A program made the position numbers and the translations under genes. Positions 35,833-44,406 of a DNA stretch of 64,000 bases are shown here, one piece after another; the first letter of the stretch is position 1; each line of letters opens with the position of its first letter. This DNA comes from Mycobacterium heckeshornense (lineage in GTDB: Bacteria > Actinomycetota > Actinomycetes > Mycobacteriales > Mycobacteriaceae). Location of the stretch: positions 620,001-684,000 of the forward strand of contig NZ_AP024237.1 of assembly GCF_016592155.1 (NCBI RefSeq), in the 5' to 3' direction. Below the pieces are notes generated by a model. The model searched no databases and was not told the DNA's origin. It was given only the letters and a program-made list of their open reading frames with translations.

Positions 35833-36609
35833 GTGGCCAAACGGTTGGATCTCAAAGAGGTCAATATCTACTACGGGTCGTTCCAAGCGGTCGCCGACGT
35901 GTCGTTGTCGATTCTGCCGCGCAGCGTCACGGCGTTCATCGGTCCCTCAGGCTGCGGCAAGACGACCGTATTGCGGACATTGAATCGGATGCACGAGGTC
36001 ATTCCCGGCGCGCGGGTTGAGGGCACTGTCTTGCTCGACGACGACGACATCTATGCTCCCGGTGTCGATCCCGTCGGTGTGCGCCGCGCCATCGGGATGG
36101 TGTTCCAGCGTCCGAATCCCTTCCCTACCATGTCGATTCGCGACAACGTCGTCGCCGGGCTTAGGCTGCAGGGCGTACGCAACCGCAAGGTGCTCGACGA
36201 AACCGCCGAATATTCGCTGCGGGGTGCGAACCTCTGGGACGAGGTCAAGGACCGGTTGGACAAGCCCGGCGGAGGGTTGTCCGGCGGTCAGCAGCAACGG
36301 TTGTGCATCGCGCGGGCCATCGCGGTGCAGCCCGATGTGCTGCTCATGGACGAGCCGTGCTCGTCGCTGGACCCGATCTCGACGATGGCGATCGAAGACC
36401 TGATCGCCGAATTGAAGCAGGACTACACGATCGTGATCGTCACCCACAACATGCAGCAGGCCGCACGGGTAAGCGATCAAACGGCGTTTTTCAACCTCGA
36501 GTCCGTCGGAAAGCCGGGCCGACTGGTGGAGATCGACGACACCGAGAAGATCTTCTCCAACCCCACCCAAAAAGCGACCGAGGACTACATCTCCGGCCGC
36601 TTCGGCTAG
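35833..36609 (+). CDS. phoT: Phosphate ABC transporter ATPase (PhoT/PstB)
   Basis: A 258-residue ABC ATPase that powers phosphate import. Walker A is GPSGCGKTT near residue 37, the signature is [14 protein letters not shown] near residue 150, Walker B is [12 protein letters not shown], and the switch His lies in [15 protein letters not shown] 35833 starts the product. It corresponds to H37Rv phoT (Rv0820), which there stands without its pstSCA partners; here the full operon is together. It converges with phoY2, 8 bases between stops. Confidence 0.96.
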   Translation: MAKRLDLKEVNIYYGSFQAVADVSLSILPRSVTAFIGPSGCGKTTVLRTLNRMHEVIPGARVEGTVLLDDDDIYAPGVDPVGVRRAIGMVFQRPNPFPTMSIRDNVVAGLRLQGVRNRKVLDETAEYSLRGANLWDEVKDRLDKPGGGLSGGQQQRLCIARAIAVQPDVLLMDEPCSSLDPISTMAIEDLIAELKQDYTIVIVTHNMQQAARVSDQTAFFNLESVGKPGRLVEIDDTEKIFSNPTQKATEDYISGRFG

Positions 36610-36617
36610 CCGAACCG

Positions 36618-37301
36618 TTAGCCCGAAGCCGACAGGGTGTCGTTGTCGGAGAACTTTCCTTCGGGAAACTTCCCGGTTGCCTGGAAGATGACCCGTCGGG
36701 CGACCTCCACGGCATGGTCGGCAAACCGTTCATAGAACCGGCCCAGCAGGGTGACGTCCACGGCGGCGGCCACCCCGTGCTTCCATTCGCGGTCCATCAG
36801 CACCGTAAACAGGTGCCGATGCAGATCGTCCATCGCGTCGTCTTCTTCGCGGATACGCGCGGCCTTCTCCGGGTCTCGGGACAACAACACCTCCTGGGCA
36901 CTGTTACCCAATTCGACTGCGACCCTTCCCATTTCAGCGAAGTAGCCGTTGACTTCCTCCGGAAGCGCGTGCTGGGGATGACGCCGCCGTGCGATCTTGG
37001 CGACGTGCAGCGCCAGCGCCCCCATTCGGTCGATATCGGCGACGATCTGGATGGCGCTGACAATCGCCCGCAGGTCGCCGGCGACCGGTGCCTGCAACGC
37101 CAGTAACACGAACGCGCTTTCCTCGGCGCGCGCGCTGAGCGCGGCAATCTTCTCGTGGTCGGAAATCACCTGCTCGGCCATGACCAGGTCGGCCTGCAGC
37201 AGCGCCTGCGTTGCGCGTTCCATGGCAACTCCGGCCAGCCCGCACATTTCGCCGAGCTGCTCCGACAATGCCGCGAGCTGTTCATGGTAAGCGGTCCGCA
37301 T
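36618..37301 (-). CDS. phoY2: PhoU-family phosphate signalling protein PhoY2
   Basis: A 227-residue all-helical protein with two PhoU repeats (residues about 8-95 and 110-205). Metal-binding E/D-x-x-x-D patterns such as [18 protein letters not shown] and [15 protein letters not shown] mark each bundle. PhoU proteins link Pst transporter state to the phosphate two-component system and, in M. tuberculosis, PhoY1/PhoY2 affect persistence. It has its own promoter region with a Pho-box-like repeat and converges with phoT. Confidence 0.94.
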   Translation of the reverse strand: MRTAYHEQLAALSEQLGEMCGLAGVAMERATQALLQADLVMAEQVISDHEKIAALSARAEESAFVLLALQAPVAGDLRAIVSAIQIVADIDRMGALALHVAKIARRRHPQHALPEEVNGYFAEMGRVAVELGNSAQEVLLSRDPEKAARIREEDDAMDDLHRHLFTVLMDREWKHGVAAAVDVTLLGRFYERFADHAVEVARRVIFQATGKFPEGKFSDNDTLSASG

Positions 37302-37346
37302 GTGTCAAGCGTACGTTCTTGACGCCGCAACCGGGGTTAAGGAAGA

Positions 37347-37364
37347 CATGAATTGGCGGTGAAT
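37347..37364 (-). promoter_or_regulatory. Pho-box-like direct repeat upstream of phoY2
   Basis: On the minus strand ATTCACC (37358-37364) and ATTCATG (37347-37353) are spaced by 4 bases, the same 11-base period as the repeat before pstS. The match to GTTCACC-N4-GTTCACC is weaker. It lies 46 bases before the phoY2 start and suggests that phoY2 is under the same phosphate regulon. Confidence 0.4.
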
Positions 37365-37405
37365 GCCCACTTCCCGGGTTCCGCTCTGCGCGAATTTGCC
37401 TGTGG

Positions 37406-39544
37406 TTATTTGCAGCTGGTGTCGGCGGCGTTGGTCACCGTCAAGTCGTCCGGGAGTTTGGTCGGTGGGTTGCCAGCACCACGATCGATTTCGACACTGA
37501 CCGACGAGCCCCCGGGCGGCGGAGCTGACACGGCGCGGAAATCGGGGCCGAGCACCACCTGCACGACCTGCCCGATTCCGGTGATGCGCTCGACCTTTGA
37601 ATTGGGCAGTGTCGCTGCCACCGTGGCGGCCGCTTGCTCGTTACCCGGCGAGAAGAACACCGTGGTGCCTTTCAGCGAAGCCGGGTAGTCGTCGGGCGCC
37701 ATCACCTGGAAACCGTAGTGCCGGAGCTCGTTGGTGGCGGTGGCGGCGAGCCCGGTCTTGCCGGTGGAGTTGGATACCTGCACAGTGACTTCTTGTGGGG
37801 TGGCGGTGACAGCCTGGACCCGCTCGGCCCGGACCTCGGTGGCGGGGCTTGGCTGCGGCGCGGTGCTGGTGGTGGATCGGGTGGTCGGGGTCGACGTGGC
37901 GTTCTGGTCGTTTTCTTTCGGCAGCGGGTCGTCATTGATGATGGCGTCGAAGAGCGCGCGCATGTCGGCGGTGCGCGGCGGCTCGTTGCCGTTCTCGTCG
38001 GTTTCGCCGGTCGTCGGCACGGTCACGAACGTGATGTGGCCGGCGGTGAGGCCCTGCACCGACTGGCCGAGATCGACCAGGTCCTTGGTCTTGACGTTAT
38101 CGACGTAACTTTCGCTGATGAACATGTTGACCACATTGTTGAGCCTGCTCAGCGAAAAGAAGGTCTCGTTGGAAATCAGCGAACGCAGCAGCGACGACAA
38201 GAACAGCTGCTGGCGCTTGATGCGCCCATAGTCGCCGTTGTCCTCGGTGGTGACCTGGCGGGCGCGTACGTAGTTCAGTGCGGTTTGCCCGTCGACGACT
38301 TGCCGTCCGGCATGCGCGAGTACCGTGCCCAATTCGTAGTCTTTCAGCGGGGTCTTGCTGCACACCTCGACACCACCGAGCGCGTCGACCATCTTGGCGA
38401 ACCCGGCGAAGTCGATGGCGATGAAACGGTTGATCGACAACCCGGACAGCTTCTGGATGACCTTGACCAGGCACTTCGGGCCGCCGAACGCGTACGCCGA
38501 GTTCAGTTTCGTCTCGGTGTACACCATGTCGGGTCCCCAGGTACGGGTCTTGTCGTCGTAGAGCGGACCGTAGGCACCGGTGTCGGGATTCCAGGCCTCG
38601 CAGCGGGTCGGGGTAATGGCCAGGTCGCGCGGAAACGACACCGCGACCACCCGTTTGCGGCTCGCCGGAATGTTGACCAACATGACCGTGTCCGAGCGGG
38701 CGCCGCCGGCATCCTCGGTGTTGCCGGCCCCCATCTGACTGTTCGCCCCGGCGCGCGAGTCGACACCGACGATCAAGAAGTTCTCGTCACCGTGCTGCGC
38801 ATTGGGGTCGACGACGTCGCGCGAATGCGGGTCCAGGGCACTGACATTGTTGAGCCGGTTGTTCTTCGAGGCGCTCCACTGCCACGCTCCGCCGGTCAGG
38901 GCCAGCGCCGAAACGGCCATCAACGCTGCGATGCAGCGTGCGGCGAGCAGCATCGGGCGGCGACCGCGCTGTGGTCGGGTGTCCGCATCTTCGGCGGTCG
39001 CTGGGGCGCCGATCCGCCGGGGCGGCACCCTGCTCGTCGCTTCGGGTAGCACCGCGGTCTGCTCGGGTTCGGATTCTGCGGCGCGCCCGCGCGGCGCCGC
39101 GCTGCGCACGGGCCCGAGGTCGGGAAGTTCATCGGCATAGGTCGGGGCAAGGTCGTGGTCGTCGTCCGTTTGCAGGGGCCACGCGGGGGCGTCGACGGGT
39201 GGCTCGGTCTCCGGTGCCGCGTGATGATGGCGGGGCCGCTGCGCGGGCACCCCACCGAGCCTGGCGATCAGCTCGGCGACCGTTAAGCCGCCGTCGGTGT
39301 GGCAGCCCGTCGGCTCGGCGTCCCCGGCGTGGTCTGCGCTCTCGTGTACCGGCAGCGGCGCGGACCATTGCCGTGTCCCGGGCACCGGGCGCTCACCGAC
39401 CGCATGGTCCGGCGGTGACGAAAGGGGAGAGAAGCGCTCCCACGGCGGGCGTGGCGCCGGGGACCGGGTCCGGGTGAGGCTGGCGTCGTCGGCAGCTGGG
39501 CTCCGCGGAGGGTCGGGAGTGGCGCCGTAGTCGCCGTCACTCAT
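37406..39544 (-). CDS. LytR-CpsA-Psr (LCP) cell-wall ligase with LytR_C domain (Rv0822c-like)
   Basis: A 712-residue membrane protein. The first ~195 residues are a disordered, Pro- and acidic-rich cytoplasmic region. A single helix (MLLAARCIAALMAVSALALT) follows, then the LCP domain (about residues 255-440) with SFPRDLAITPTRCEAW and YVRARQVTTEDNGDYGRIKRQ (Arg-rich diphosphate site; key part shown), then a Thr/Ser/Pro linker and a C-terminal LytR_C domain (about 590-690). LCP enzymes attach arabinogalactan or other polymers to peptidoglycan. The long cytoplasmic region could be a kinase target, which is inference. The start overlaps a small upstream ORF by 4 bases. Confidence 0.92.
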   Translation of the reverse strand: MSDGDYGATPDPPRSPAADDASLTRTRSPAPRPPWERFSPLSSPPDHAVGERPVPGTRQWSAPLPVHESADHAGDAEPTGCHTDGGLTVAELIARLGGVPAQRPRHHHAAPETEPPVDAPAWPLQTDDDHDLAPTYADELPDLGPVRSAAPRGRAAESEPEQTAVLPEATSRVPPRRIGAPATAEDADTRPQRGRRPMLLAARCIAALMAVSALALTGGAWQWSASKNNRLNNVSALDPHSRDVVDPNAQHGDENFLIVGVDSRAGANSQMGAGNTEDAGGARSDTVMLVNIPASRKRVVAVSFPRDLAITPTRCEAWNPDTGAYGPLYDDKTRTWGPDMVYTETKLNSAYAFGGPKCLVKVIQKLSGLSINRFIAIDFAGFAKMVDALGGVEVCSKTPLKDYELGTVLAHAGRQVVDGQTALNYVRARQVTTEDNGDYGRIKRQQLFLSSLLRSLISNETFFSLSRLNNVVNMFISESYVDNVKTKDLVDLGQSVQGLTAGHITFVTVPTTGETDENGNEPPRTADMRALFDAIINDDPLPKENDQNATSTPTTRSTTSTAPQPSPATEVRAERVQAVTATPQEVTVQVSNSTGKTGLAATATNELRHYGFQVMAPDDYPASLKGTTVFFSPGNEQAAATVAATLPNSKVERITGIGQVVQVVLGPDFRAVSAPPPGGSSVSVEIDRGAGNPPTKLPDDLTVTNAADTSCK

Positions 39545-39726
39545 GTCCTACCGGCCTCCGAACTCTGGTGAGCTACCCAGTCGTGGGCACATGCGTCCAG
39601 GCAGCGCCGATGCTGACAGCACTGCCGAACCGCGCCGTTTCGTAAGGTCGCGCTGTGGTTGTGGCAGCCGCGCCGGTGCGCGCCGAGCGGGTTCGCCGCC
39701 TGCGCGTGCTGCAACAAGTTCCACAT
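39541..39726 (-). CDS. Possible small His/Cys-rich ORF coupled to the LCP gene
   Basis: A 61-codon frame starting MWNLLQHAQAANPLGAHRRG and containing CHNH, CC and H-x-x-C groups. Its TGA overlaps the ATG of the LCP gene (ATGA), a coupling pattern seen at several real junctions in this window. The composition is unusual and no family is recognised. It may be chance; the 230-base spacer between the LCP and dus genes has no other content. Confidence 0.3.
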   Translation of the reverse strand: MWNLLQHAQAANPLGAHRRGCHNHSATLRNGAVRQCCQHRRCLDACAHDWVAHQSSEAGRT

Positions 39727-39774
39727 CGTAGTAAGCCAGGCGCTCGAACGCGACGTCGAGGCGGTAGCCCCGGG

Positions 39775-40908
39775 TCAGCCGCCCGAGTGCATGATGTCGG
39801 CACCCGCGGGCACGGTGCAGTCGTCACGATCGCTCAACCACCCGTCGGGCAGCGCCACTCGGGCGGGCGATCCCTGCCGGCCCCGCGGCCCGGCAGCCGC
39901 GGGCGGGAACGGCACATCGGCGTCGAGTCGTCCCAGCAAAACGTCGAGCTCGTCGAGGGTTTTGACCAGCGCCAACGCCCGCCGTAACTCCGAGCCCGCC
40001 GGAAATCCATGCAGGTACCAGGCGATGTGCTTGCGCAGATCACGCATCCCCTTGTCTTCGCCGAAATGCGCGGCCAGCAGCGCGCCATGCCGGCGGATGA
40101 TGTCGGCGACCTCACCCAGCATGGGCGGGGTGGGGGCGGGGCGGCCGGTGAAAGCCGCCGACAGCTCTGCGAATAGCCATGGCCGGCCCAGGCAGCCGCG
40201 CCCGATGACCACGCCGTCACACCCGGTGGCGGCCATCATGGTCAGCGCGTCGCTGGCGTCGAAGATGTCGCCGTTGCCGAGCACCGGGATCGTGCGCACC
40301 TGCTCCTTGAGCCGGGCGATCTGCTCCCAGTCCGCGGCGCCGGAGTAGCGCTGGGCGGCGGTACGGGCGTGCAGGGCGACTGCGGCGGCGCCTTCGCTCT
40401 CGGCGATGCGCCCGGCATCGAGGTGGGTGTGATGGTCGTCGTCGATGCCGATGCGGAACTTGACCGTCACCGGTATGCCGGTGCCCTCGGCGCCGCGCAC
40501 AGCCGCGGCCACGATCTGGCCGAACAGCCGCCGCTTGTACGGCAGCGCCGCCCCGCCCCCGCGCCGGGTGACCTTGGGCACCGGGCAGCCGAAGTTCATA
40601 TCGATGTGGTCGGCCAGGTCCTCGTCGGCGACCATCTTCACGGCCTGGTAGGTGGTGGCCGGGTCGACGGTGTAGAGCTGCAGCGACCGGGGTGACTCTT
40701 CGGGAGAGAACGTCGTCATGTGCATGGTGGCCGGATGGCGCTCGACCAGCGCGCGTGCGGTCACCATCTCACAGACGTAAAGCCCGCTGACTGTCCCGAC
40801 CTTGGCTTGCTCCAGCTCGCGACACAGCGTGCGAAACGCCACATTCGTCACGCCCGCCATCGGGGCCAGCACCACCGGGCTGGCGAGCGTGATCGGACCG
40901 ATCCGCAA
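39775..40908 (-). CDS. dus: tRNA-dihydrouridine synthase
   Basis: A 377-residue FMN enzyme that reduces uridine to dihydrouridine in tRNA D-loops. The N-terminus VVLAPMAGVTNVAFRTLCR and the catalytic-Cys motif MNFGCPVPKVTRRGGGAAL are diagnostic; IPVLGNGDIFDASDA and GCDGVVIGRGCLGRPWLF form the FMN phosphate site. It corresponds to Rv0823c. Translation begins with TTG at 40908. It follows desA1 by 6 bases, so the two are probably one operon. Confidence 0.93.
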   Translation of the reverse strand: MRIGPITLASPVVLAPMAGVTNVAFRTLCRELEQAKVGTVSGLYVCEMVTARALVERHPATMHMTTFSPEESPRSLQLYTVDPATTYQAVKMVADEDLADHIDMNFGCPVPKVTRRGGGAALPYKRRLFGQIVAAAVRGAEGTGIPVTVKFRIGIDDDHHTHLDAGRIAESEGAAAVALHARTAAQRYSGAADWEQIARLKEQVRTIPVLGNGDIFDASDALTMMAATGCDGVVIGRGCLGRPWLFAELSAAFTGRPAPTPPMLGEVADIIRRHGALLAAHFGEDKGMRDLRKHIAWYLHGFPAGSELRRALALVKTLDELDVLLGRLDADVPFPPAAAGPRGRQGSPARVALPDGWLSDRDDCTVPAGADIMHSGG

Positions 40909-40914
40909 CGTCGG

Positions 40915-41931
40915 CTACCGCCGACTCATCCGAAGCGTCCCCGCGGTGTTGAGCACCCGCTCGGCGGTGATCTTCTCCTGCCTGCGGGCCTGGCGCTCGA
41001 GGTAGCGCTGCTTGGACGCCTCGAACTTCTCGCACTCCTTTTCCAGCTCGTCCATCAGCAGCGCGAGGTCTTCTTGCATCCAGGCGGCTTCGCCGGTGAA
41101 GTCGTCGCGTTCGAAGATGCGCCATTTCTTTAGCACCGGTTTCACCACATCCTCGAGGTGGATGCGCACGTCGTACACACCGCCGACGGCAATAATCACG
41201 GCCTTGCGGCGGAACTCGGGCACCAGGAAGCCCGGCATCTTGAAATGACGCAGCACCCGGTGCAGCGACCACATCGCCACATTGGGGGCGATGTCGAAGG
41301 CGGCCTCGCTGACGTCGCGGTAGAAGATCATGTGCAGGTTCTCGTCGGCCGAGATCCTGGCCATCAGCTGGTCGGCGATGGTCTCGTTGCACGCCTTGCC
41401 GGTGTTGCGGTGCGAAACCCGGGTGGCCAGCTCCTGGAAAGTCACGTAGATGATCGAGTCGGTGAGACGCTCGGCGAAATACTCACCCTGATGGTTCTGG
41501 CCCGGGCTGAAGCCCCTGTTCACCACCTCGATGCGTAGTTTCTCCAATTCGACCGGGTCGACCGCCCGGGTCACCACAAGATAGTCACGCAGCGAGATTC
41601 CATGGCGGTTTTCCTCGGCGGTCCAGCGGTTGACCCATTGCCCCCAGGGGCCGTCCATGCCGAAGTTCATTGCGATCTCGCGGTGATAGGACGGCAGGTT
41701 GTCCTCGGTGACCAGGTTTTGCACCATCGCCACCTGAGCGACATCGGAGAGCTTCGACTGCTCCGGGGACCAGTCTTGGCCGCCGAGCGCGTAGAAGTTC
41801 TTGCCGTCCGACCACGGGATGTAGTCGTGCGGGTTCCAGTCCTTGTGCATGGAGAGGTGCCGGTTCAAGTTCTTCTCGACGACCGGCTCGAGTTCGTGCA
41901 ACAGCTGTAGGTCGGTCAGCTCTGACGGCAT
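40915..41931 (-). CDS. desA1: Acyl-ACP desaturase DesA1
   Basis: A 338-residue soluble di-iron enzyme that introduces a double bond into acyl-ACP, needed for mycolic acid precursors; DesA1 is essential in mycobacteria. Di-iron ligands are visible in TAEENRHG (near residue 107) and SADENLHMIFYRD (near residue 192), each with the E-x-x-H pattern. GGAGGG lies just before ATG 41931. A divergent-facing TetR gene on the same strand upstream, and repeated TATCTGTG motifs in between, point to regulated expression. Confidence 0.95.
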   Translation of the reverse strand: MPSELTDLQLLHELEPVVEKNLNRHLSMHKDWNPHDYIPWSDGKNFYALGGQDWSPEQSKLSDVAQVAMVQNLVTEDNLPSYHREIAMNFGMDGPWGQWVNRWTAEENRHGISLRDYLVVTRAVDPVELEKLRIEVVNRGFSPGQNHQGEYFAERLTDSIIYVTFQELATRVSHRNTGKACNETIADQLMARISADENLHMIFYRDVSEAAFDIAPNVAMWSLHRVLRHFKMPGFLVPEFRRKAVIIAVGGVYDVRIHLEDVVKPVLKKWRIFERDDFTGEAAWMQEDLALLMDELEKECEKFEASKQRYLERQARRQEKITAERVLNTAGTLRMSRR

Positions 41932-41943
41932 GGACCCTCCAGT

Positions 41944-41979
41944 TATCTGTGCCTGATGGTTGCAGTCAATATATCTGTG
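41944..41979. promoter_or_regulatory. Direct TATCTGTG repeats in the desA1 promoter region
   Basis: TATCTGTG occurs at 41944-41951 and again at 41972-41979, 28 bases apart, between the desA1 start and the end of the upstream TetR gene. An AT-rich core (CAATATATC) between them could be the -10. Regulation of desA1 by fatty-acid-responsive repressors is known in mycobacteria; whether these repeats are the site is not shown. Confidence 0.3.
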
Positions 41980-41992
41980 TACGCCAGTAGCA

Positions 41993-42613
41993 TCAAGTTT
42001 GGCGGGTCTGGTGGCGCACGGGTACCGCCAGGGGGGCGGCGGCCCTGCTGAGCAGCATGTCGACGCAGTAGTCGATGAACTGGCTGCGGGTGGCTGCCAA
42101 TCGTCCGTCCAGGTAGGCGGTAAACAGTGCGGTCAGCCCGCCGATCAGGCTGGTGGCGACCATGTTCTGCAGCACCGGATCGTTGATGCGGGTGAGCTTG
42201 CGCTGCAGCAACTCGATGAAGCTGGGCATCCATTCCGCCCCGGAGCGGGTCAGCACCGGTTCCACGCCCGGCGCCAGCAACAGCACCCGGCCACGCACCG
42301 GATCGTCGACCATCAACGCGACGAACCGCTCGACGGCCTCCCGCGGCGTCGTCGCCGACATCAAGGTCGACATCGCCCGCGTGCAGACGTCGTCGTACAC
42401 CGCCCGCACGAATTCGTCGCGGTCGGCGAAGCTTTCGTAGAAATAGCGTTCGGTCAGGCCGGCTTTGCGGCACACTGCGCGAACGGTCACCGCCGGGCCC
42501 CGTTCGTCACCCAGCAATTGCACTCCAGCGGCAATGAGCCGGTCGCGGCGCAGCGCCTGACGATCTTCCAGGGGCATCCCGGACCAGCGGCCCCGTCGTT
42601 GACCCGCAGGCAC
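41993..42613 (-). CDS. TetR-family transcriptional regulator (Rv0825c-like)
   Basis: A 206-residue regulator with an N-terminal HTH (VTVRAVCRKAGLTERYFYESF near residues 43-63; key part) and a helical C-terminal domain. It lies upstream of desA1 on the same strand and divergent from the DUF2236 gene (68 bases between starts). Ortholog position Rv0825c. Likely targets are the divergent gene and itself; control of desA1 is possible. MPLEDRQALRRD at residue 13 is an alternative start. Confidence 0.85.
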   Translation of the reverse strand: MPAGQRRGRWSGMPLEDRQALRRDRLIAAGVQLLGDERGPAVTVRAVCRKAGLTERYFYESFADRDEFVRAVYDDVCTRAMSTLMSATTPREAVERFVALMVDDPVRGRVLLLAPGVEPVLTRSGAEWMPSFIELLQRKLTRINDPVLQNMVATSLIGGLTALFTAYLDGRLAATRSQFIDYCVDMLLSRAAAPLAVPVRHQTRQT

Positions 42614-42681
42614 ATCTCTCCTAGGGTGCCAACCGACAACGCATGTAGTCAGAATCGCTGATCGCGACAGGAAACGTCACA

Positions 42682-43686
42682 GTGAATCAAGATACGTCGG
42701 CACCGTCGACGCTGACCAGCGTAAGCGGGATGGCCGGCGGGTGTCCGGTGTCGGGGCCGGGATACGACGCTCCGCCGAGCCCGCTCGGCCCGGAGTCGCT
42801 GACCTGGCGGTACTTCGGTGACTGGCGCGGCCTGCTGCAAGGGCCGTGGGCCGGGTCCATGCAAAACATGCACCCGCAGCTAGGGGCTGCGGTCGAACAA
42901 CACTCGACGTTCTTCCGGGAACGCTGGCCGCGGCTGTTGCGTTCGCTGTATCCCATCGGGGGCGTGGTTTTCGACGGTGACCGCGCCCCGTTGACCGGGG
43001 CAGAGGTGCGCGATTACCACGTCGACATCAAAGGCGTCGACAGCCAGGGCCGCCGCTATCACGCGCTGAACCCCGACGTCTTCTATTGGGCGCATGCCAC
43101 GTTCTTCGTCGGCACTTTGATTGTGGCCGAGCGGTTTTGCGGCGGCCTCACTGAGGCTCAGAAACGCCAGCTGTTTGACGAGCACGTCCAGTGGTACCGA
43201 ATGTATGGCATGAGCATGCGCCCGGTGCCAAAGACCTGGGAGGAATTCCAGGCTTATTGGGACCGCATGTGCCGGGAAGTGCTGGAGAACAACTGGGCCG
43301 CCCGCCAGGTTCTCAACCTGACAAGGCTACCGAAACCGCCGTTCGCGCAATGGATTCCCGATTGGCTGTGGGCTGCGCAGCGAAAGCTATTGGCTCCATT
43401 TTTCGTTTGGTTGACGGTCGGACTCTACGATCAGCCGGTGCGCGAGCTGATGGGCTATACGTGGTCGCGCCGCGACGAGTGGCTACACCGGCGCTTCGGC
43501 GATCTGGTGCGTCTCGTGTTCGCATGCGTGCCCCGGCGCTACCGGAAGCATCCTCGGGCCCGGGCGGGCTGGGACCGGGCCAGAGGCCGCATCCCGGCCG
43601 ATGCCCCGCTAGTACACACTCCCGCGCGCAATCTGCCGCCACTTGACGAACGTGGCAACCCAAAGCACTACTGCCCCAACGTCTGA
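42682..43686 (+). CDS. DUF2236 / MpaB-like putative oxygenase (Rv0826-like)
   Basis: A 334-residue protein of the latex-clearing-protein-related DUF2236 family. Heme-ligand candidates lie in VFYWAHATFFVG near residue 136 and the RYHALNPD preceding it; conserved Arg/His in EHVQWYRMYGMSMRP. Family members are heme oxygenases acting on polyisoprenoids or peptides; the substrate here is unknown. It is divergent from the TetR gene and ends 3 bases from the stop of the convergent His-rich gene. Confidence 0.82.
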   Translation: MNQDTSAPSTLTSVSGMAGGCPVSGPGYDAPPSPLGPESLTWRYFGDWRGLLQGPWAGSMQNMHPQLGAAVEQHSTFFRERWPRLLRSLYPIGGVVFDGDRAPLTGAEVRDYHVDIKGVDSQGRRYHALNPDVFYWAHATFFVGTLIVAERFCGGLTEAQKRQLFDEHVQWYRMYGMSMRPVPKTWEEFQAYWDRMCREVLENNWAARQVLNLTRLPKPPFAQWIPDWLWAAQRKLLAPFFVWLTVGLYDQPVRELMGYTWSRRDEWLHRRFGDLVRLVFACVPRRYRKHPRARAGWDRARGRIPADAPLVHTPARNLPPLDERGNPKHYCPNV

Positions 43687-43689
43687 CGT

Positions 43690-43905
43690 TCAGCTGTGGG
43701 CGTGGTTGTGCGCTTCCTCGAGCCCTGACTGGTGCACGTGGTGGTGGGTGTGCTCGATGCCGTCGTCGTGGGTGTGGGGGTGTTCGTGCTCGACGTGGTC
43801 GTGTTCGTGCGTGGTGTGCATGTGGGTGTGAGCGACGTCGCCGTGCTGGTGCTCGTGCGAATGCGGCGCCTCGTGACTGTGGTCATGGTGGGGCATCGTG
43901 CTCAT
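43690..43905 (-). CDS. Histidine-rich metal-binding protein downstream of kmtR
   Basis: A 71-residue protein with 26 histidines (37 %), plus many Asp and Glu, arranged as repeated H-x-H pairs; there is no cysteine and no signal peptide. It should bind several Ni, Co or Zn ions in the cytoplasm. Its ATG overlaps the stop of the metal sensor kmtR (ATGA), so sensor and sequestering protein are made from one mRNA. The Hpn-like storage role is inferred from composition and context. Confidence 0.8.
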   Translation of the reverse strand: MSTMPHHDHSHEAPHSHEHQHGDVAHTHMHTTHEHDHVEHEHPHTHDDGIEHTHHHVHQSGLEEAHNHAHS

Positions 43906-44297
43906 CTCCCTTGCTGTGCTGTCGTTTCGGAAATCACCTGCAGCCCGGCATCGCTGCGATGATGCCGCGGCACCCCCGGGCCGGCATGCTCGGCGTTGAA
44001 GACGGCGTCGACGACGAGCTGACGCACGTGCTCGTTTTCCAGGCTGTAGAAGATCGTCGTCCCGGCCCGGCGGGTACGCACCAGGCGCGCCATCCGGAGC
44101 TTTGCCAAGTGCTGGGACACCGACGGTGCGGGTTTGCCGACGTGCTCGGCGAGCTCGTTGACCGACATCTCGCGATCAGCAAGCGACCACAGCACCCGTA
44201 CCCGGGTAGCGTCGGCCAACATCCGAAACACTTCGACGACCAGACCCACCTGGTCCTCCGGTAACCGCGAATCCTGGTTACCTGCATGCATACGCAA
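43902..44297 (-). CDS. kmtR: ArsR/SmtB-type nickel/cobalt sensor repressor KmtR
   Basis: A 131-residue winged-helix repressor. The HTH is ELAEHVGKPAPSVSQHLAKL and the wing RRAGTTIFYSLENEH; the C-terminal helix has His residues (NEHVRQLVVDAVFNAEHAG, then RHHR) that match the metal site of M. tuberculosis KmtR (Rv0827c), a Ni/Co sensor. In M. tuberculosis KmtR controls its own gene and a CDF exporter. Here the second gene of the operon is a His-rich protein. The first Met or MHAGNQ two codons later may be the start. Confidence 0.9.
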   Translation of the reverse strand: MRMHAGNQDSRLPEDQVGLVVEVFRMLADATRVRVLWSLADREMSVNELAEHVGKPAPSVSQHLAKLRMARLVRTRRAGTTIFYSLENEHVRQLVVDAVFNAEHAGPGVPRHHRSDAGLQVISETTAQQGR

Positions 44298-44381
44298 ATA
44301 ATAGTTAAAGGCCGCCGGATCATGTCAACCCCGCCTGCGCGGCGAACCGGTGGATGTGGTAGTAAATAGCCTAACTATATT
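44297..44381. promoter_or_regulatory. Inverted AT-rich repeats between kmtR and the methyltransferase gene
   Basis: AATAATAGTTAAAGGC (44297-44312) and GCCTAACTATATT (44369-44381) are inverted copies (AATATAGTTAGGC on the other strand) with small gaps. One lies at the kmtR start, the other 26 bases before the methyltransferase start. They could be paired KmtR operators for the divergent genes. Confidence 0.4.
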
Positions 44382-44406
44382 GCTGGACGGTCGGGATGAG
44401 GTCGAG

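Noticed and set aside
37634..39049. 471-codon ORF antisense to the LCP gene
   Set aside because: A G+C-driven shadow: it mirrors the codon structure of a well-supported gene and has no recognisable domain.
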